Source: Acidobacteriota bacterium (lineage in GTDB: Bacteria > Acidobacteriota > Terriglobia > Terriglobales > Acidobacteriaceae). From it: a stretch of DNA of 56,919 nucleotides. Positions 17,720 to 27,213 of this stretch are shown here, piece by piece. The notes under the pieces are model-generated. The model did not search any database and was not told the origin of the DNA. It saw nothing but the letters and a program-made list of their open reading frames with translations. The stretch is from the NCBI GenBank assembly GCA_003225055.1, contig QIAU01000147.1:1-56919 (forward strand). The letters are read 5' to 3'. The position numbers and the translations under genes are program-made. Numbering within the stretch: the first letter of the stretch is position 1; each line of letters begins with the position of its first letter.

Positions 17720-20203
17720 ATGAGGATGAGTCCGGCGATGTCGCCCGACACCCTTGACCGGCTAGCGCCGACTTGGACCATGAGCAAGCTTCAGCCTAAG
17801 CCAGTCGTGGCCATCTTTGCTGAGCCACTGTTGGCGCCGAGCATGACCTTTATCCGCGCACAGGCTTCCGCGCTTACCGAGTTTACCGCCTTGTACGTCA
17901 GCCCCCAGCGGGCCTCTCCGAGCCTGGAGGTTCCCTCCGATCGGGCCGTCGTGCTGTGCGATGATCCCCGGGCCCCGCAGCTCTGGAACCGGCTCAAGCA
18001 AGTCCCGTTCAAGGTATTCGGATGCGCACCGTTCTTCTTTCGGCGTGTGGGGAAGCATAAGCCCATCCTGGTTCATGCTCACTGCGCTCCAGCGGGGCTC
18101 ACGGTTCTTCCCATGGCACGCTGGCTGAAGGTGCCGCTGGTCGTCACCGTTCATGGCTACGATGCCACGGTTAGAGATGCTGAGCTTATCCGCTCTCATT
18201 ATCGAGCGCGAGTGTATGTCCGGAACCGGCACGTCCTGCACAAGGAAACCGCCCTCTACATCGCGGTCTCCGAGTTTCTACGAAAAGAGATGATCGCGCG
18301 GGGATTTCCCCAAGAGCGAATCGTCACGCACTACATCGGGGTGGATACGCAATTTTTCCAGCCCGACCGGCACATTGCGCGAGAGCCGGTGGTTCTGTTT
18401 ACCGGCAGGCTCACGGAGAAGAAGGGATGTCGGCATCTTATCCGGGCGATGCAGGAAGTCGAGGCGGTCGTGCCCGCAGCCAGACTTGTCGTGATCGGCG
18501 ATGGAGAGCTGCGTCAGGAACTGGAGCACATGGCAAGCAAAGGCCTGCGGAATTACTCCTTCCTGGGAGTAGAGTGTCCCGAGGTTGTGCGCGACTGGAT
18601 GAATCGAGCCAGTGTTTTTTGCGTGCCCAGTGTTCGCGCTCAATCCGGCGACACAGAAGGGTTCGGAATGGTCTTTGTGGAAGCCCAGGCGATGGGACTT
18701 CCGGTGGCCAGCTTTTCCTCGGGGGGAGTGCCGGAAGCGGTTCAGGATGGTGGGACCGGCTTGCTGGCAGAGGAGGGCGATTGGCGCACCCTTGCCGGCA
18801 ATATCCTCACCCTTCTCAAAGATCGAAATCGTTGGAGGGCGATGAGTGAGGCGGGCCGCAGGCGTGTTCTGGCGTCATTCGATCTGACAACGCAAACCGC
18901 AAAACTCGAGGGAATGTATGGGAGGGTGCTGAAAGACCGGGTGCTGAAAGACCTGGGTCAGGAGGCGAGGGTCAAACCTCACTCAGTCGGGGCGACGCCA
19001 GAAGGGACAAGCCTCCCGTCCGCATCGCGTCGGAAGCAACTCCAGACCGCTCCCCGCCGAAGGTTTGCGTTTGTCCAGACTTTTTGTACGCACTATACAG
19101 TTGGCCTCTTCACCCTGCTCGCGCAACGTCTCGACGCACAATACTTTTTCCACTCCGATGGCGGGGAGTGGTACTGGCAAGCCGAGCATGGAGTCAGCTC
19201 TGGAGACTTTCCCCATGAGTACCTGGTTGGTTTCCGAATAGGAAGGACGCGGATTGTGCCCACTCTTCCCTGGAAGCTCTTGCGCTGTCCTGCGCGGGCC
19301 ATTCTCAGCTCGATCGACGGCAAATTCGCTCTCACGGTAGCTTATGTGGCGGCGCGATTGAAGAGGGTGCCGTTTTTGCTATGGACAGGCCTTTGGTTCA
19401 GGGTGGACACTCCGCTGCACCGGCGGATATTCCCGCTCACCCGTTTTCTTTATCAGAATGCCGACGGCATCGTCGTCTACGGCGAGCATGTCAAAGGCTA
19501 TCTGGTCTCGGAAGGAGTGAGACCGGAACGCATTTTCGTGGCCCCGCACGCGGTGGACAATTCCTTCTACTCCCGCTTTGTTTCCGACTCGGAGAAGGAA
19601 ACCCTCCGGGGGAAACTGGGCATCGAGTCCCGCCAGAACGTGATCTTGTATCTCGGACGCCTCGAACGGGTCAAGGGAATCCCCTACCTTCTCGAGGGGT
19701 TTCGGGCTTCTCACCTGCAGGATGCCGTCCTGGTAATTGCCGGGGCAGGTTCAGAACGCCTGGCGCTTGAAGACCTCGCGCGCAGGCTTGGACTGGAAGA
19801 ACGAGTCCATTTTGCGGGCTATGTGCCTATCGAAGAGACACTTTGCTACTACGCTCTCGCTCGCGTTGTCGTTCTGCCCTCGGTGACTACGCCACAGGTT
19901 AAGGAACTTTGGGGATTGGTGGTGAACGAGGCGTTTAACCAGGGCGTACCGGTGATCGCGACCGATGCGGTGGGAGCAGTTGCGGGAGGATTGGTCGAGG
20001 ACGGAGTCAACGGTATCGTCGTGCCGGAAGCGAACTCGGCCGCGCTGGCCAGGGCGCTCGAGCGAGTTGTGAACGATCTGGCCACAGGCCGCCGCATGGG
20101 GGCCGCCGCAAAACGCGTGATCGCCGAGTGGAACCAGGATGCCCAAGCGGCTGGCTTCGCACGTGCTCTCGAGTTCGTACTCAAGCGGGAGGCAGAGTTG
20201 TGA
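17720..20203 (+). CDS. Tandem fusion of two GT4-type glycosyltransferases
   Basis: This 827-residue cytoplasmic protein has two complete GT-B folds. The first (about residues 15-400) shows HAHCAPAGLTVLPMA, TVHGYDA, LFTGRLTEKKG and TEGFGMVFVEAQAMGLPV, with the EX7E-type motif. After a basic linker (about 400-455), the second (about 460-825) shows WTGLWFRV, LYLGRLERVKGIPYLLEGF, LWGLVVNEAFNQGVPV and DGVNGIVV. The second domain has the E-x7-E pair less clearly (VNEAFNQ). Both should transfer nucleotide-activated sugars to the lipid-linked repeat unit, so one polypeptide may add two successive sugars. Start ATG 17720 follows GAGGGAG. The stop overlaps the next GTG (GTGA). Confidence 0.88.
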   Translation: MRMSPAMSPDTLDRLAPTWTMSKLQPKPVVAIFAEPLLAPSMTFIRAQASALTEFTALYVSPQRASPSLEVPSDRAVVLCDDPRAPQLWNRLKQVPFKVFGCAPFFFRRVGKHKPILVHAHCAPAGLTVLPMARWLKVPLVVTVHGYDATVRDAELIRSHYRARVYVRNRHVLHKETALYIAVSEFLRKEMIARGFPQERIVTHYIGVDTQFFQPDRHIAREPVVLFTGRLTEKKGCRHLIRAMQEVEAVVPAARLVVIGDGELRQELEHMASKGLRNYSFLGVECPEVVRDWMNRASVFCVPSVRAQSGDTEGFGMVFVEAQAMGLPVASFSSGGVPEAVQDGGTGLLAEEGDWRTLAGNILTLLKDRNRWRAMSEAGRRRVLASFDLTTQTAKLEGMYGRVLKDRVLKDLGQEARVKPHSVGATPEGTSLPSASRRKQLQTAPRRRFAFVQTFCTHYTVGLFTLLAQRLDAQYFFHSDGGEWYWQAEHGVSSGDFPHEYLVGFRIGRTRIVPTLPWKLLRCPARAILSSIDGKFALTVAYVAARLKRVPFLLWTGLWFRVDTPLHRRIFPLTRFLYQNADGIVVYGEHVKGYLVSEGVRPERIFVAPHAVDNSFYSRFVSDSEKETLRGKLGIESRQNVILYLGRLERVKGIPYLLEGFRASHLQDAVLVIAGAGSERLALEDLARRLGLEERVHFAGYVPIEETLCYYALARVVVLPSVTTPQVKELWGLVVNEAFNQGVPVIATDAVGAVAGGLVEDGVNGIVVPEANSAALARALERVVNDLATGRRMGAAAKRVIAEWNQDAQAAGFARALEFVLKREAEL

Positions 20204-20943
20204 GACGAAACCACGCCCCATCGTTGGTTTCAACCAGTTGGGACGATGGGCATCCTCTCGACCTGCGCGTCGCCGACCTGCTGTCCAGGTATGGCTTGAC
20301 CGGTACCTTCTATGTGCCCCGCCATGTGAGCTGGCCGACGATGACGGAGCGTGAGATCCGCGAGCTGAGTTTGCGGTTTGAAGTGGGTGCCCATACGCTC
20401 GATCACGTCCTGCTCGACCGGGTCGGCGATGATGAGGCGCGGAACCAATTGCTGGGTTCGCGTCAGTGGATCGAAGATGTCACGGGGAAGCCCTGCCGCA
20501 TATTCTGTTTCCCCGGAGGAAAGTACAGGCGGGAGCAGTTGCCATTGCTGCGTGAATCAGGCTTCGAGGCGGCGCGGACGGCGGAACTTCTCTCTACCCG
20601 GTTTCCGCGTCGCATGAGCGGTCTCTCGTTGATTTCCACGACCGTCCAGGTTTTCCCGCATTCACCGCTTGCGTACGCCAAGAACGCAATCAGGCGTTTG
20701 TCATTGCGGAACCTGGTCGGGACACGAGCATTGTTCTGCGCCCGGGACTGGCTCAAACTCGCCCAGGAACTGTTAGAGAGAACCGGCGCCCAAGGAGGCG
20801 TGTTTCATTTGTGGGGGCACTCCTCGGAAATTGAAGAGCAACGTCAATGGGGGCGCCTCGAGGCATTGCTGGCCATGCTAAGGGAGAGCCGGAACCAACT
20901 CACCTATGTCACGAACTCGGAACTGGGAGCGCATGCGGTCTAG
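20200..20943 (+). CDS. Polysaccharide deacetylase (NodB-like)
   Basis: This 247-residue protein has the NodB-fold motifs. TSWDDG, with the catalytic and metal-binding Asp pair, lies near residue 15, HTLDH supplies the metal-binding histidines, FCFPGGKY corresponds to motif 3, and HLWGHSSEI is the C-terminal histidine motif. There is no signal peptide, so it may act on a cytoplasmic lipid-linked intermediate rather than on exported polymer. Start GTG 20200 overlaps the preceding stop and follows GGGAGG. The 3' end overlaps the next gene by 11 bases. It probably removes an N-acetyl group from a hexosamine of the repeat unit. Confidence 0.85.
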   Translation: MRRNHAPSLVSTSWDDGHPLDLRVADLLSRYGLTGTFYVPRHVSWPTMTEREIRELSLRFEVGAHTLDHVLLDRVGDDEARNQLLGSRQWIEDVTGKPCRIFCFPGGKYRREQLPLLRESGFEAARTAELLSTRFPRRMSGLSLISTTVQVFPHSPLAYAKNAIRRLSLRNLVGTRALFCARDWLKLAQELLERTGAQGGVFHLWGHSSEIEEQRQWGRLEALLAMLRESRNQLTYVTNSELGAHAV

Positions 20944-21871
20944 TCTCGACCAGATCGTTCGTTATCTTTGTTGTCCTGACGACAAGTCGCCCTTGGACTC
21001 GAGGACCGACACCTTGACTTGCAGCCAGTGCGGACGGTCTTATCCTCTCCTGGGTGACGGGATCGCGAGTCTTCTCCCGCGGGAACCTGCCGTCCCCGCC
21101 GCGAATCAGGAATACGCGCTGGCCTACAAGCAACAGTTTCACCGCGCCTTCGAAACGGGCGACGAGTCGATGGCCTGGGGCATCCGCGAAACCTCTCCGC
21201 CGGCCTGGATCCGGAAACGCGAGCGGCAGCGTCGAGCCGTGTTCTCCGTACTCAACGAGAGCGCGCAACCGTTGCATGAGCTTGTGCTCTGTGACGTCTC
21301 AGCCGGTCCCGGCGATTACACTCTCGGATACGCCCGTCACTTCAAATGGGTTTTACACTGTGACTTGTCAGTGGACTCTCTGCAATACGCTCTTCGAAGA
21401 TGCCGACAAATGGGCATTGGCAACGTTTTCTTCTTGCGGGTCGATTATTTTGCGCTGCCGTTTTGCCGCTCCCTCGATCGCATCCTTTGCCTGGACAGCC
21501 TAGCTCGAGGGAAAGACCACGAGCAGGCAGTGCTGAGGCAGATTCAAGGCGCTCTCGATCCGGACGGCCGCGCCATCGTCGATTTCCACCATTGGTGGCA
21601 CAACCCGCTGCGCCGACTCGGCCTGCTGCCACAGAACTTCGGACAAAATCGAAGTTACACCCGGCGTCAATCGGAAACGCTTCTCCGCGAGAGCGGAATC
21701 AAAAAGTGGAAGTTGATCCGTTTTTATCAAGAGTTCGAGCCAACCGAGCCACGGCACAAGCGTCTCGCTTTGGTGTTGCCTGCGACGCGCTTAATGTATG
21801 AAATCGAAAGTTACCCTAGCGCCGGTGACAAGAGTGAGAACGAGATTCGCTCAGGAAGGCTAGCTGGATGA
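20933..21871 (+). CDS. SAM-dependent methyltransferase with N-terminal zinc-ribbon (Trm112-like) region
   Basis: This 312-residue protein starts with a Trm112-like four-cysteine region (LCCPDD, then CSQCGRSYP). A class I methyltransferase domain follows, with motif I LCDVSAGPGDYTLG near residue 120 and acidic motif II HCDLSVDSL. The C-terminal part (FHHWWHNPLRRLG) is common in glycan-cluster methyltransferases. The probable role is O- or C-methylation of a sugar. I chose ATG 20933 (GGGAG upstream) rather than ATG 20906, because the sequence then begins right at the CPDD region. The stop overlaps the next ATG (ATGA). Confidence 0.75.
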   Translation: MRSSLDQIVRYLCCPDDKSPLDSRTDTLTCSQCGRSYPLLGDGIASLLPREPAVPAANQEYALAYKQQFHRAFETGDESMAWGIRETSPPAWIRKRERQRRAVFSVLNESAQPLHELVLCDVSAGPGDYTLGYARHFKWVLHCDLSVDSLQYALRRCRQMGIGNVFFLRVDYFALPFCRSLDRILCLDSLARGKDHEQAVLRQIQGALDPDGRAIVDFHHWWHNPLRRLGLLPQNFGQNRSYTRRQSETLLRESGIKKWKLIRFYQEFEPTEPRHKRLALVLPATRLMYEIESYPSAGDKSENEIRSGRLAG

Positions 21872-23157
21872 CGATTCAGAGGTCTTTCTTCTATCTGTGC
21901 ACGTTGGTTGTGCTCGGATTCCTGATCGTTCAAGTTCGAAGCGGACTGGATAGGAGATGGGACGCTGGCCAACGGCTCGATCCTCCCTCCCAGCCCATTC
22001 CCAGATCCCTGTTTGGGCTCCACATGCACCATCTGACCGACACGACTCCCTGGCCCAAAGTACGGTTCGGCACCTGGCGTCTGTGGGACGCCTACGCGGC
22101 CTGGCCCAATGTGGAGCCCCGAAAGGCGCAGTGGGATTTCTCTCGGGTTGACCAATACCTCTCTCTCGCGGAGAGTCATGGGGTCGAAGTTCTACTGCCG
22201 CTGGGGCTCTCACCCACCTGGGCCTCAGCCCGACCGACCGAGCACTCCGGGTACGGTCCTGGCAATGCCGCCGAACCGGCGCATAGTTCGGACTGGCAGG
22301 ATTACGTCCGGCAGGTGGCCATGCGCTACCGAGGCCGCGTACACGCGTACGAGATCTGGAATGAGCCCAACCTCCCGGATTTCTTCTCTGGCAGACCGGA
22401 GACGATGCTCGAACTGGCTCGTCAGGCCTATCAGATATTGAAGCAAGTGGATGGCAGCGTCATCGTGGTTTCGCCGTCCGCGACGGGAGCAGCTGGAGTC
22501 GAATGGCTTGATCGCTATCTGAAGCTGGGAGGCGGTGCCTCGTCCGACGTGATCGGGTTCCATTTCTATGTTACTCCCGGTGCCCCGGAAGCCATGGTGG
22601 ATCTGGCACGGAAGGTAAAGACCGTCATGGCTGTAAACCGCGTGGCCGACAAGCCTCTGTGGAATACCGAGTCTGGCTGGCTCATTGAGAACCGGTTGAG
22701 CAAAGTTCACCCGCGCGCGGGCAGCTTCAGCCGGGTTCTCACTTTGGACGAAGCGTCGGCCTACGTGGCTCGCTGCTACCTGCTGAATTGGGCGCTCGGT
22801 ATTTCTCGATTCTACTTTTATTCCTGGGACAGCGAAATCGGCGGCCTCACAGAAGAGGACGGGAAGACGCTGAAACCTCCCTCCGCAGCGTATGCGGAGA
22901 TCGAAAACTGGCTGGTGGGCGCACGCATGATTTCCTGTGTTTCCGATAAGGAGGACACCTGGACTTGCGAAGTGGAGCGCGCCGGGCATCATGGCTGGGT
23001 CGTCTGGAACCCCGGGCACACAATCGAATTCAAGATCCCTGCAGCATGGCCGGTGGCACGATTAAAAGACCTGGCAGGAAACGCGCACTCTCTTGGTTCC
23101 CATTCTATTGTCTCCATCGGACCTTCACCCCTGCTCTTCGAGTCTCAAGCCCTATGA
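21868..23157 (+). CDS. GH39-like glycosidase, PslG-type
   Basis: This 429-residue protein has an N-terminal membrane anchor or signal (FFYLCTLVVLGFLIVQV) and a (beta/alpha)8 glycosidase domain. The acid/base glutamate sits in YEIWNEPNLP near residue 169. The nucleophile is in LWNTESGWL near residue 265. Both are in the arrangement of clan GH-A, and the sequence resembles GH39 proteins of polysaccharide loci. Pseudomonas PslG is the best-known such enzyme; it trims Psl in the periplasm. A similar editing or release role is likely here. Start ATG 21868 overlaps the previous stop, and the 3' end overlaps the next gene (ATGA). Confidence 0.8.
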   Translation: MTIQRSFFYLCTLVVLGFLIVQVRSGLDRRWDAGQRLDPPSQPIPRSLFGLHMHHLTDTTPWPKVRFGTWRLWDAYAAWPNVEPRKAQWDFSRVDQYLSLAESHGVEVLLPLGLSPTWASARPTEHSGYGPGNAAEPAHSSDWQDYVRQVAMRYRGRVHAYEIWNEPNLPDFFSGRPETMLELARQAYQILKQVDGSVIVVSPSATGAAGVEWLDRYLKLGGGASSDVIGFHFYVTPGAPEAMVDLARKVKTVMAVNRVADKPLWNTESGWLIENRLSKVHPRAGSFSRVLTLDEASAYVARCYLLNWALGISRFYFYSWDSEIGGLTEEDGKTLKPPSAAYAEIENWLVGARMISCVSDKEDTWTCEVERAGHHGWVVWNPGHTIEFKIPAAWPVARLKDLAGNAHSLGSHSIVSIGPSPLLFESQAL

Positions 23158-24368
23158 AAGTGCTCATTCTGCACAACCACTACCAATGGCCGGGCGGGGA
23201 GGATTTGGTAGTTGAATCGGAAGAACAGTTGCTTGCCACGGCGGGCCACAGCGTGGCGCGCTACGATCGGAGCAACGCGGATATTCAGCGGTTTACGATC
23301 TCCGAGCATGCGCTTCTGCCAGCGACAACCTTGTGGTCGAGAAAGAGCGCCCTCGAAGTGCAGCAAGTCCTTCTCCAAAACCAACCGGACGTGGCACATT
23401 TCCATAATACTTTTCCACTGATTTCCCCGGCCGCGTACTCGGCTTGCAGGGCCGCAGGGATTCCCGTGGTACAAACTCTCCACAACTACCGTCTGCTGTG
23501 TCCCGAGTCGAGGTTTTTCCGGGCAGGCAAGCCGTGCGAACGCTGTCTGGGGAGAGGGGTCCCCTGGCCGGCGGTGCTTCATGCCTGTTATCGCGACAGC
23601 CGTGCCGCCACAGGAGTGGTGGCTGCAATGCTCACGGTTCATCGCGCTCTTGGTACCTGGAGAGAGATGGTGGACGTTTACGTCGCCCTGTCGGAATTCG
23701 CCAGAGAGAAATTCATCGCGGGCGGCCTGCCGGCTGCCAAGATCGTCGTCAAGCCCAATTTTGTTCACCCCGACCCCGGCACGGACCGGGACGGCTCCGA
23801 CTACGCTCTGTTTGTTGGTCGTCTGTCCCAGGAAAAAGGACTGGGGACTCTGCTGGCGGCTTGGAAGCTGCTGGGAGACCGGGTCCCGCTCCTGATTCTG
23901 GGGGACGGTCCCCTTCGCGGCAAGTTCGAAGCGCAGGCGAAAATTCTCGGGCTTTCCCGCGTGCGGTTTGGGGGATTCGTCGACCGGGAGACGATCTTGG
24001 CCGCCATGAAACGCGCGCGATTTCTGGTTTTTCCGAGCGAGTGCTATGAAAATTTCCCCACCACCATTGTTGAGGCCTTCGCCTGCGGAATTCCCATCAT
24101 CACCGCCAGTCTAGGCGCGATACGAGAGATGGTGGTCGATCAACACACAGGAGTGCATTTTCTACCGGGCAGGGCTGAGGACTTGGCCGCTAAAGTGGAT
24201 TGGGCGTGGATGCATGCTCGCGAGATGGAAGCCATGGGACAGGCGGGGCGTGCCGAGTACGTTGCGAAATACACTGGCGAGCGCAACTTCCGGATGCTGA
24301 TGAACATTTATGAGCGCGCTATAAAGACCCGAGCAGCGGGTGTGTTCCGGGAGCAGACAAAACCATGA
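23154..24368 (+). CDS. GT4-family glycosyltransferase
   Basis: This 404-residue GT-B enzyme begins MKVLILHNHYQWPGGED, typical of GT4 enzymes of exopolysaccharide clusters. The middle has HFHNTFPLISP and TLHNYRLLCP. The C-terminal donor-binding domain shows LFVGRLSQEKGLGTLL, ILGDGPLRGKFE and YENFPTTIVEAFACGIPI, carrying the glutamate pair. It has a cysteine-rich CERCLGRGVPW insertion, common in this subgroup. ATG 23154 overlaps the preceding TGA. A large upstream extension of the same frame lies inside the glycosidase gene and has no start signal. Confidence 0.9.
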   Translation: MKVLILHNHYQWPGGEDLVVESEEQLLATAGHSVARYDRSNADIQRFTISEHALLPATTLWSRKSALEVQQVLLQNQPDVAHFHNTFPLISPAAYSACRAAGIPVVQTLHNYRLLCPESRFFRAGKPCERCLGRGVPWPAVLHACYRDSRAATGVVAAMLTVHRALGTWREMVDVYVALSEFAREKFIAGGLPAAKIVVKPNFVHPDPGTDRDGSDYALFVGRLSQEKGLGTLLAAWKLLGDRVPLLILGDGPLRGKFEAQAKILGLSRVRFGGFVDRETILAAMKRARFLVFPSECYENFPTTIVEAFACGIPIITASLGAIREMVVDQHTGVHFLPGRAEDLAAKVDWAWMHAREMEAMGQAGRAEYVAKYTGERNFRMLMNIYERAIKTRAAGVFREQTKP

Positions 24369-25141
24369 TCGGGAATGGGGTGCGGCGTTCTTGCTTTCAA
24401 GTCCTGGGCGTGCGCGTGGATGCGGTCCAGATCCAGGACGTCTGCAGAATCCTTGAGCATTGGATTCAGCGGCGCCATCGCTGCCGTTACGTAGCCGTTA
24501 CCGGCATGCATGGCATGATGGAGGCGCGACACGATCCTTCATTCCGAGCCATCTTGAACTCTGCTGATCTGGTCGTGCCCGACGGCATGCCGCTGGTTTG
24601 GTTGGGCCGTCTTCGCGGCATGGACCTTCCCCGCCGGGTTTACGGCCCCGAACTCATGCTGAGTGTGTGCCAACAAACCAGTGCAAGCGGGTCGCGCCAC
24701 TTCCTGCTGGGCGGAGCACCGGGCGTGTCGGAGCGTCTTGCCTCAGCGCTCCAGAACAAGTTCCCCGGGCTTCGGATTGCAGGCACATGTTCTCCACCCT
24801 TCCGGCCCTTAACCAAGGAGGAAGACGAGGAGCTGGTGGCATCGATCAATCGCGCCTCACCCGATGTCGTGTGGGTGGGACTCGGCACGCCAAAGCAGGA
24901 GCGCTGGATGTACCAGCATCGTGATCATCTGAACGCAGCCGTGATTTTGGGAGTGGGGGCGGCCTTTGACATTCATTCGGGAACCAAGAAGCAGGCACCG
25001 AGCTGGATGCGGGAGGGCGGGTTGGAATGGCTCTTCCGGTTGTTTCAAGAGCCGCGTAGACTCTGGTGGCGCTACCTCGTCTATGGCCCCAAATTCGTTC
25101 TGCTTGCCGCACTGGAGTTGTTTGGACTCCGTAGATTCTGA
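24365..25141 (+). CDS. WecB/TagA/CpsF-family (GT26) glycosyltransferase
   Basis: The protein has 258 residues, the usual family length. Signatures are FQVLGVRVDAVQIQDV at the N-terminus, TGMHGMMEARHDP in place of the NxH...A region, LVVPDGMPLVW with the catalytic Asp, and VGLGTPKQERWM, followed by GVGAAFDIHSG. GT26 enzymes add N-acetylmannosaminuronic acid, ManNAc or glucose to lipid-linked acceptors. C-terminal basic and aromatic helices suggest membrane association. ATG 24365 overlaps the previous stop. Confidence 0.9.
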   Translation: MIGNGVRRSCFQVLGVRVDAVQIQDVCRILEHWIQRRHRCRYVAVTGMHGMMEARHDPSFRAILNSADLVVPDGMPLVWLGRLRGMDLPRRVYGPELMLSVCQQTSASGSRHFLLGGAPGVSERLASALQNKFPGLRIAGTCSPPFRPLTKEEDEELVASINRASPDVVWVGLGTPKQERWMYQHRDHLNAAVILGVGAAFDIHSGTKKQAPSWMREGGLEWLFRLFQEPRRLWWRYLVYGPKFVLLAALELFGLRRF

Positions 25142-25296
25142 TGGTTCGAGGACCGGCGAACGACAACAGCAGGCGCTGGGATTTGAGACCGATAGCCAGT
25201 ACCTACCACGTTTCCGGCCGGGAAGCGGAATCTTCCACCGCGAACGTGGTTCTCAATTGCGGGCGTAACCGTGGCGAGGGAGTGACAGGAACCAAG

Positions 25297-27213
25297 ATGT
25301 GCGGAATCGTGGGCTCCGTCGACGTCGGTGATCTCGAACCGGATCGAGACCAAATCCGGCGTGCTATGAATCACATGATCCATCGCGGACCCGACGGAGA
25401 AGGATTCACCGAATTTGTTATCTCGAACAACACAGGAGTTCGCGAGGCCGGGGAAAGCTTGCCAGCAACCGTCTTGCTGGGCCACCGCAGACTGGCAATT
25501 ATCGATCTCTCTGAAGCGGCTAGCCAGCCTATGGCGACGCCGGATGGACGATTCCACCTCATCTTTAACGGCGAGATCTACAACTATCGCGAACTTGGAG
25601 CAGAACTTCGGAACCTTGGATTCACGTTTCGCACCAGCTCAGATGCGGAGGTGTTGCTGCTAGGCTGGCAAAAATGGGGTGCCGCTCTGTTGCCGCGGCT
25701 CATTGGCATGTTCAGCTTTGCCATCTTGGATCGAAAAAATGCGACGATTGTGCTGGCCCGTGATCCCTTCGGCATTAAGCCCCTGTACTACGCGCAGGAT
25801 CAGAAGCGCCTGGTTTTTGCCTCCGAAATTACCCCCCTTCTCGATTTCCCGTCGATAACCCGTCGACCGAATCTGCACGCCGTCTATGAATTCCTCTCCG
25901 GTGGGTTCGGGGATCACTCCGGCAGGACCTTCTTTCATGATATCCACCAGGTCCCGCCGGCCCATTACTTATTGATCTCCTGTGGGTCTCCCGGGACGGC
26001 GGAGCCGGTGTGTTACTGGGAACTTCAGAGGAAACAATCTGATGGAACGTCGCCCGAGGAAGCGAGTTCCATCTTCCGTCATTTATTCAAACAAAGCATC
26101 AACCTGCATCTGCGAAGCGATGTTCCTGTGGGCGTGTCTCTTTCCGGAGGTATGGATTCGTCCTCGATAACCGCGATGGTTCGTGCCCTCCAAGGCCCCG
26201 AACGCGAATTACACACCGTCAGCTATGTCGCAGACGATCCCAACCTCTCGGAAGAGGGCTGGTGCCGAATTGTGGCAGCGGCCACCTCGGCGCGACAGCA
26301 TCTGGTTCACGTCCAAGCGAACGAACTTGTCCAGGACTTCCAGCGGCTGGTGCAAGTGCAAGAGCAGCCATTTGGATCACCCACCATCTACGCTCAATAT
26401 CGTATCTTCCGCTGCGCGCACCAGGCGGGCCTGAAAGTGATGCTGGGTGGACACGGGGCAGACCAATATCTGGGCTATATTGGTCATCTGCCGGTCCGGC
26501 TCGCCTCTCTGCTGCGCCAGGGACGATGGAGCGCAGCAGTCCGGTTCCTGCGCCACGCCCGGTCGCTCCCCCTGAGCGGAGCGCTCAGTTTACCGTCCGT
26601 GATACGACACATTTTGCCCGAAAGGCTGGTGGAAGCAGTAAAAGGCCTGCGTACGGCGATACCGTCAGGAGTGAACGCGGCTTGGTTTCGGCAACGCGGG
26701 GTTGGCGGACCCAATACTCATAGCAATCGCGGCCATTCGAACCTTCACGATCTCCTGAAGCAGAATCTTGGGGAGACACTTCCCTCTTTGCTTCGCTTTG
26801 AAGATCGCAATGCGATGGCATTCTCAGTTGAGAACCGGGTTCCGTTTCTTACCACGGAGCTGGTGGATTTCGTGTTTTCATTGCCTGAGGAAGAAGTGAT
26901 TTCAGGCGAGGGCTGTTGCAAAGCCATACTGCTGCGGGCCATGCAGGGGCTCGTACCTCCCGAGATTCTCAATCGTCGTGACAAGGTCGCTTTTGCCATG
27001 CCGCTCGCGAAACTGAATCGTCAAACTGGGGCTTGGCTCGAGACCCGATTGAGCGACGCTGCCGCCATTCCAGTATTTGATGTGGAGGAGGTTCAGAGAC
27101 AGTCGAAACTCACCCTGTACCAAGGAACATCCGATACCGAGTCACAACGGACGTTATGGCGCTGGCTGAGCTTCATCGCATGGGTGCGAGAGTTCCAAGT
27201 GTGTTTTGAGTGA
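25297..27213 (+). CDS. asnB: Asparagine-synthase-type glutamine amidotransferase
   Basis: This 638-residue protein starts MCGIVGS, giving the N-terminal nucleophile Cys2 once Met1 is removed. The glutaminase domain includes HRGPDGEGF, GHRRLAIIDLSE and FNGEIYNYREL. The ATP-dependent synthetase domain has the PP-loop SGGMDSSSI near residue 283. Later blocks include GGHGADQYLGY, MAFSVENRVPFLT and RRDKVAFAMP. ATG 25297 must be the start, as Cys2 has to be near the N-terminus. The 155-bp gap from the previous gene is the largest since 16495. In polysaccharide clusters such enzymes usually amidate uronic acids or amino-acid substituents rather than aspartate. The 3' end overlaps the convergent gene by 41 bp. 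Confidence 0.85.
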   Translation: MCGIVGSVDVGDLEPDRDQIRRAMNHMIHRGPDGEGFTEFVISNNTGVREAGESLPATVLLGHRRLAIIDLSEAASQPMATPDGRFHLIFNGEIYNYRELGAELRNLGFTFRTSSDAEVLLLGWQKWGAALLPRLIGMFSFAILDRKNATIVLARDPFGIKPLYYAQDQKRLVFASEITPLLDFPSITRRPNLHAVYEFLSGGFGDHSGRTFFHDIHQVPPAHYLLISCGSPGTAEPVCYWELQRKQSDGTSPEEASSIFRHLFKQSINLHLRSDVPVGVSLSGGMDSSSITAMVRALQGPERELHTVSYVADDPNLSEEGWCRIVAAATSARQHLVHVQANELVQDFQRLVQVQEQPFGSPTIYAQYRIFRCAHQAGLKVMLGGHGADQYLGYIGHLPVRLASLLRQGRWSAAVRFLRHARSLPLSGALSLPSVIRHILPERLVEAVKGLRTAIPSGVNAAWFRQRGVGGPNTHSNRGHSNLHDLLKQNLGETLPSLLRFEDRNAMAFSVENRVPFLTTELVDFVFSLPEEEVISGEGCCKAILLRAMQGLVPPEILNRRDKVAFAMPLAKLNRQTGAWLETRLSDAAAIPVFDVEEVQRQSKLTLYQGTSDTESQRTLWRWLSFIAWVREFQVCFE

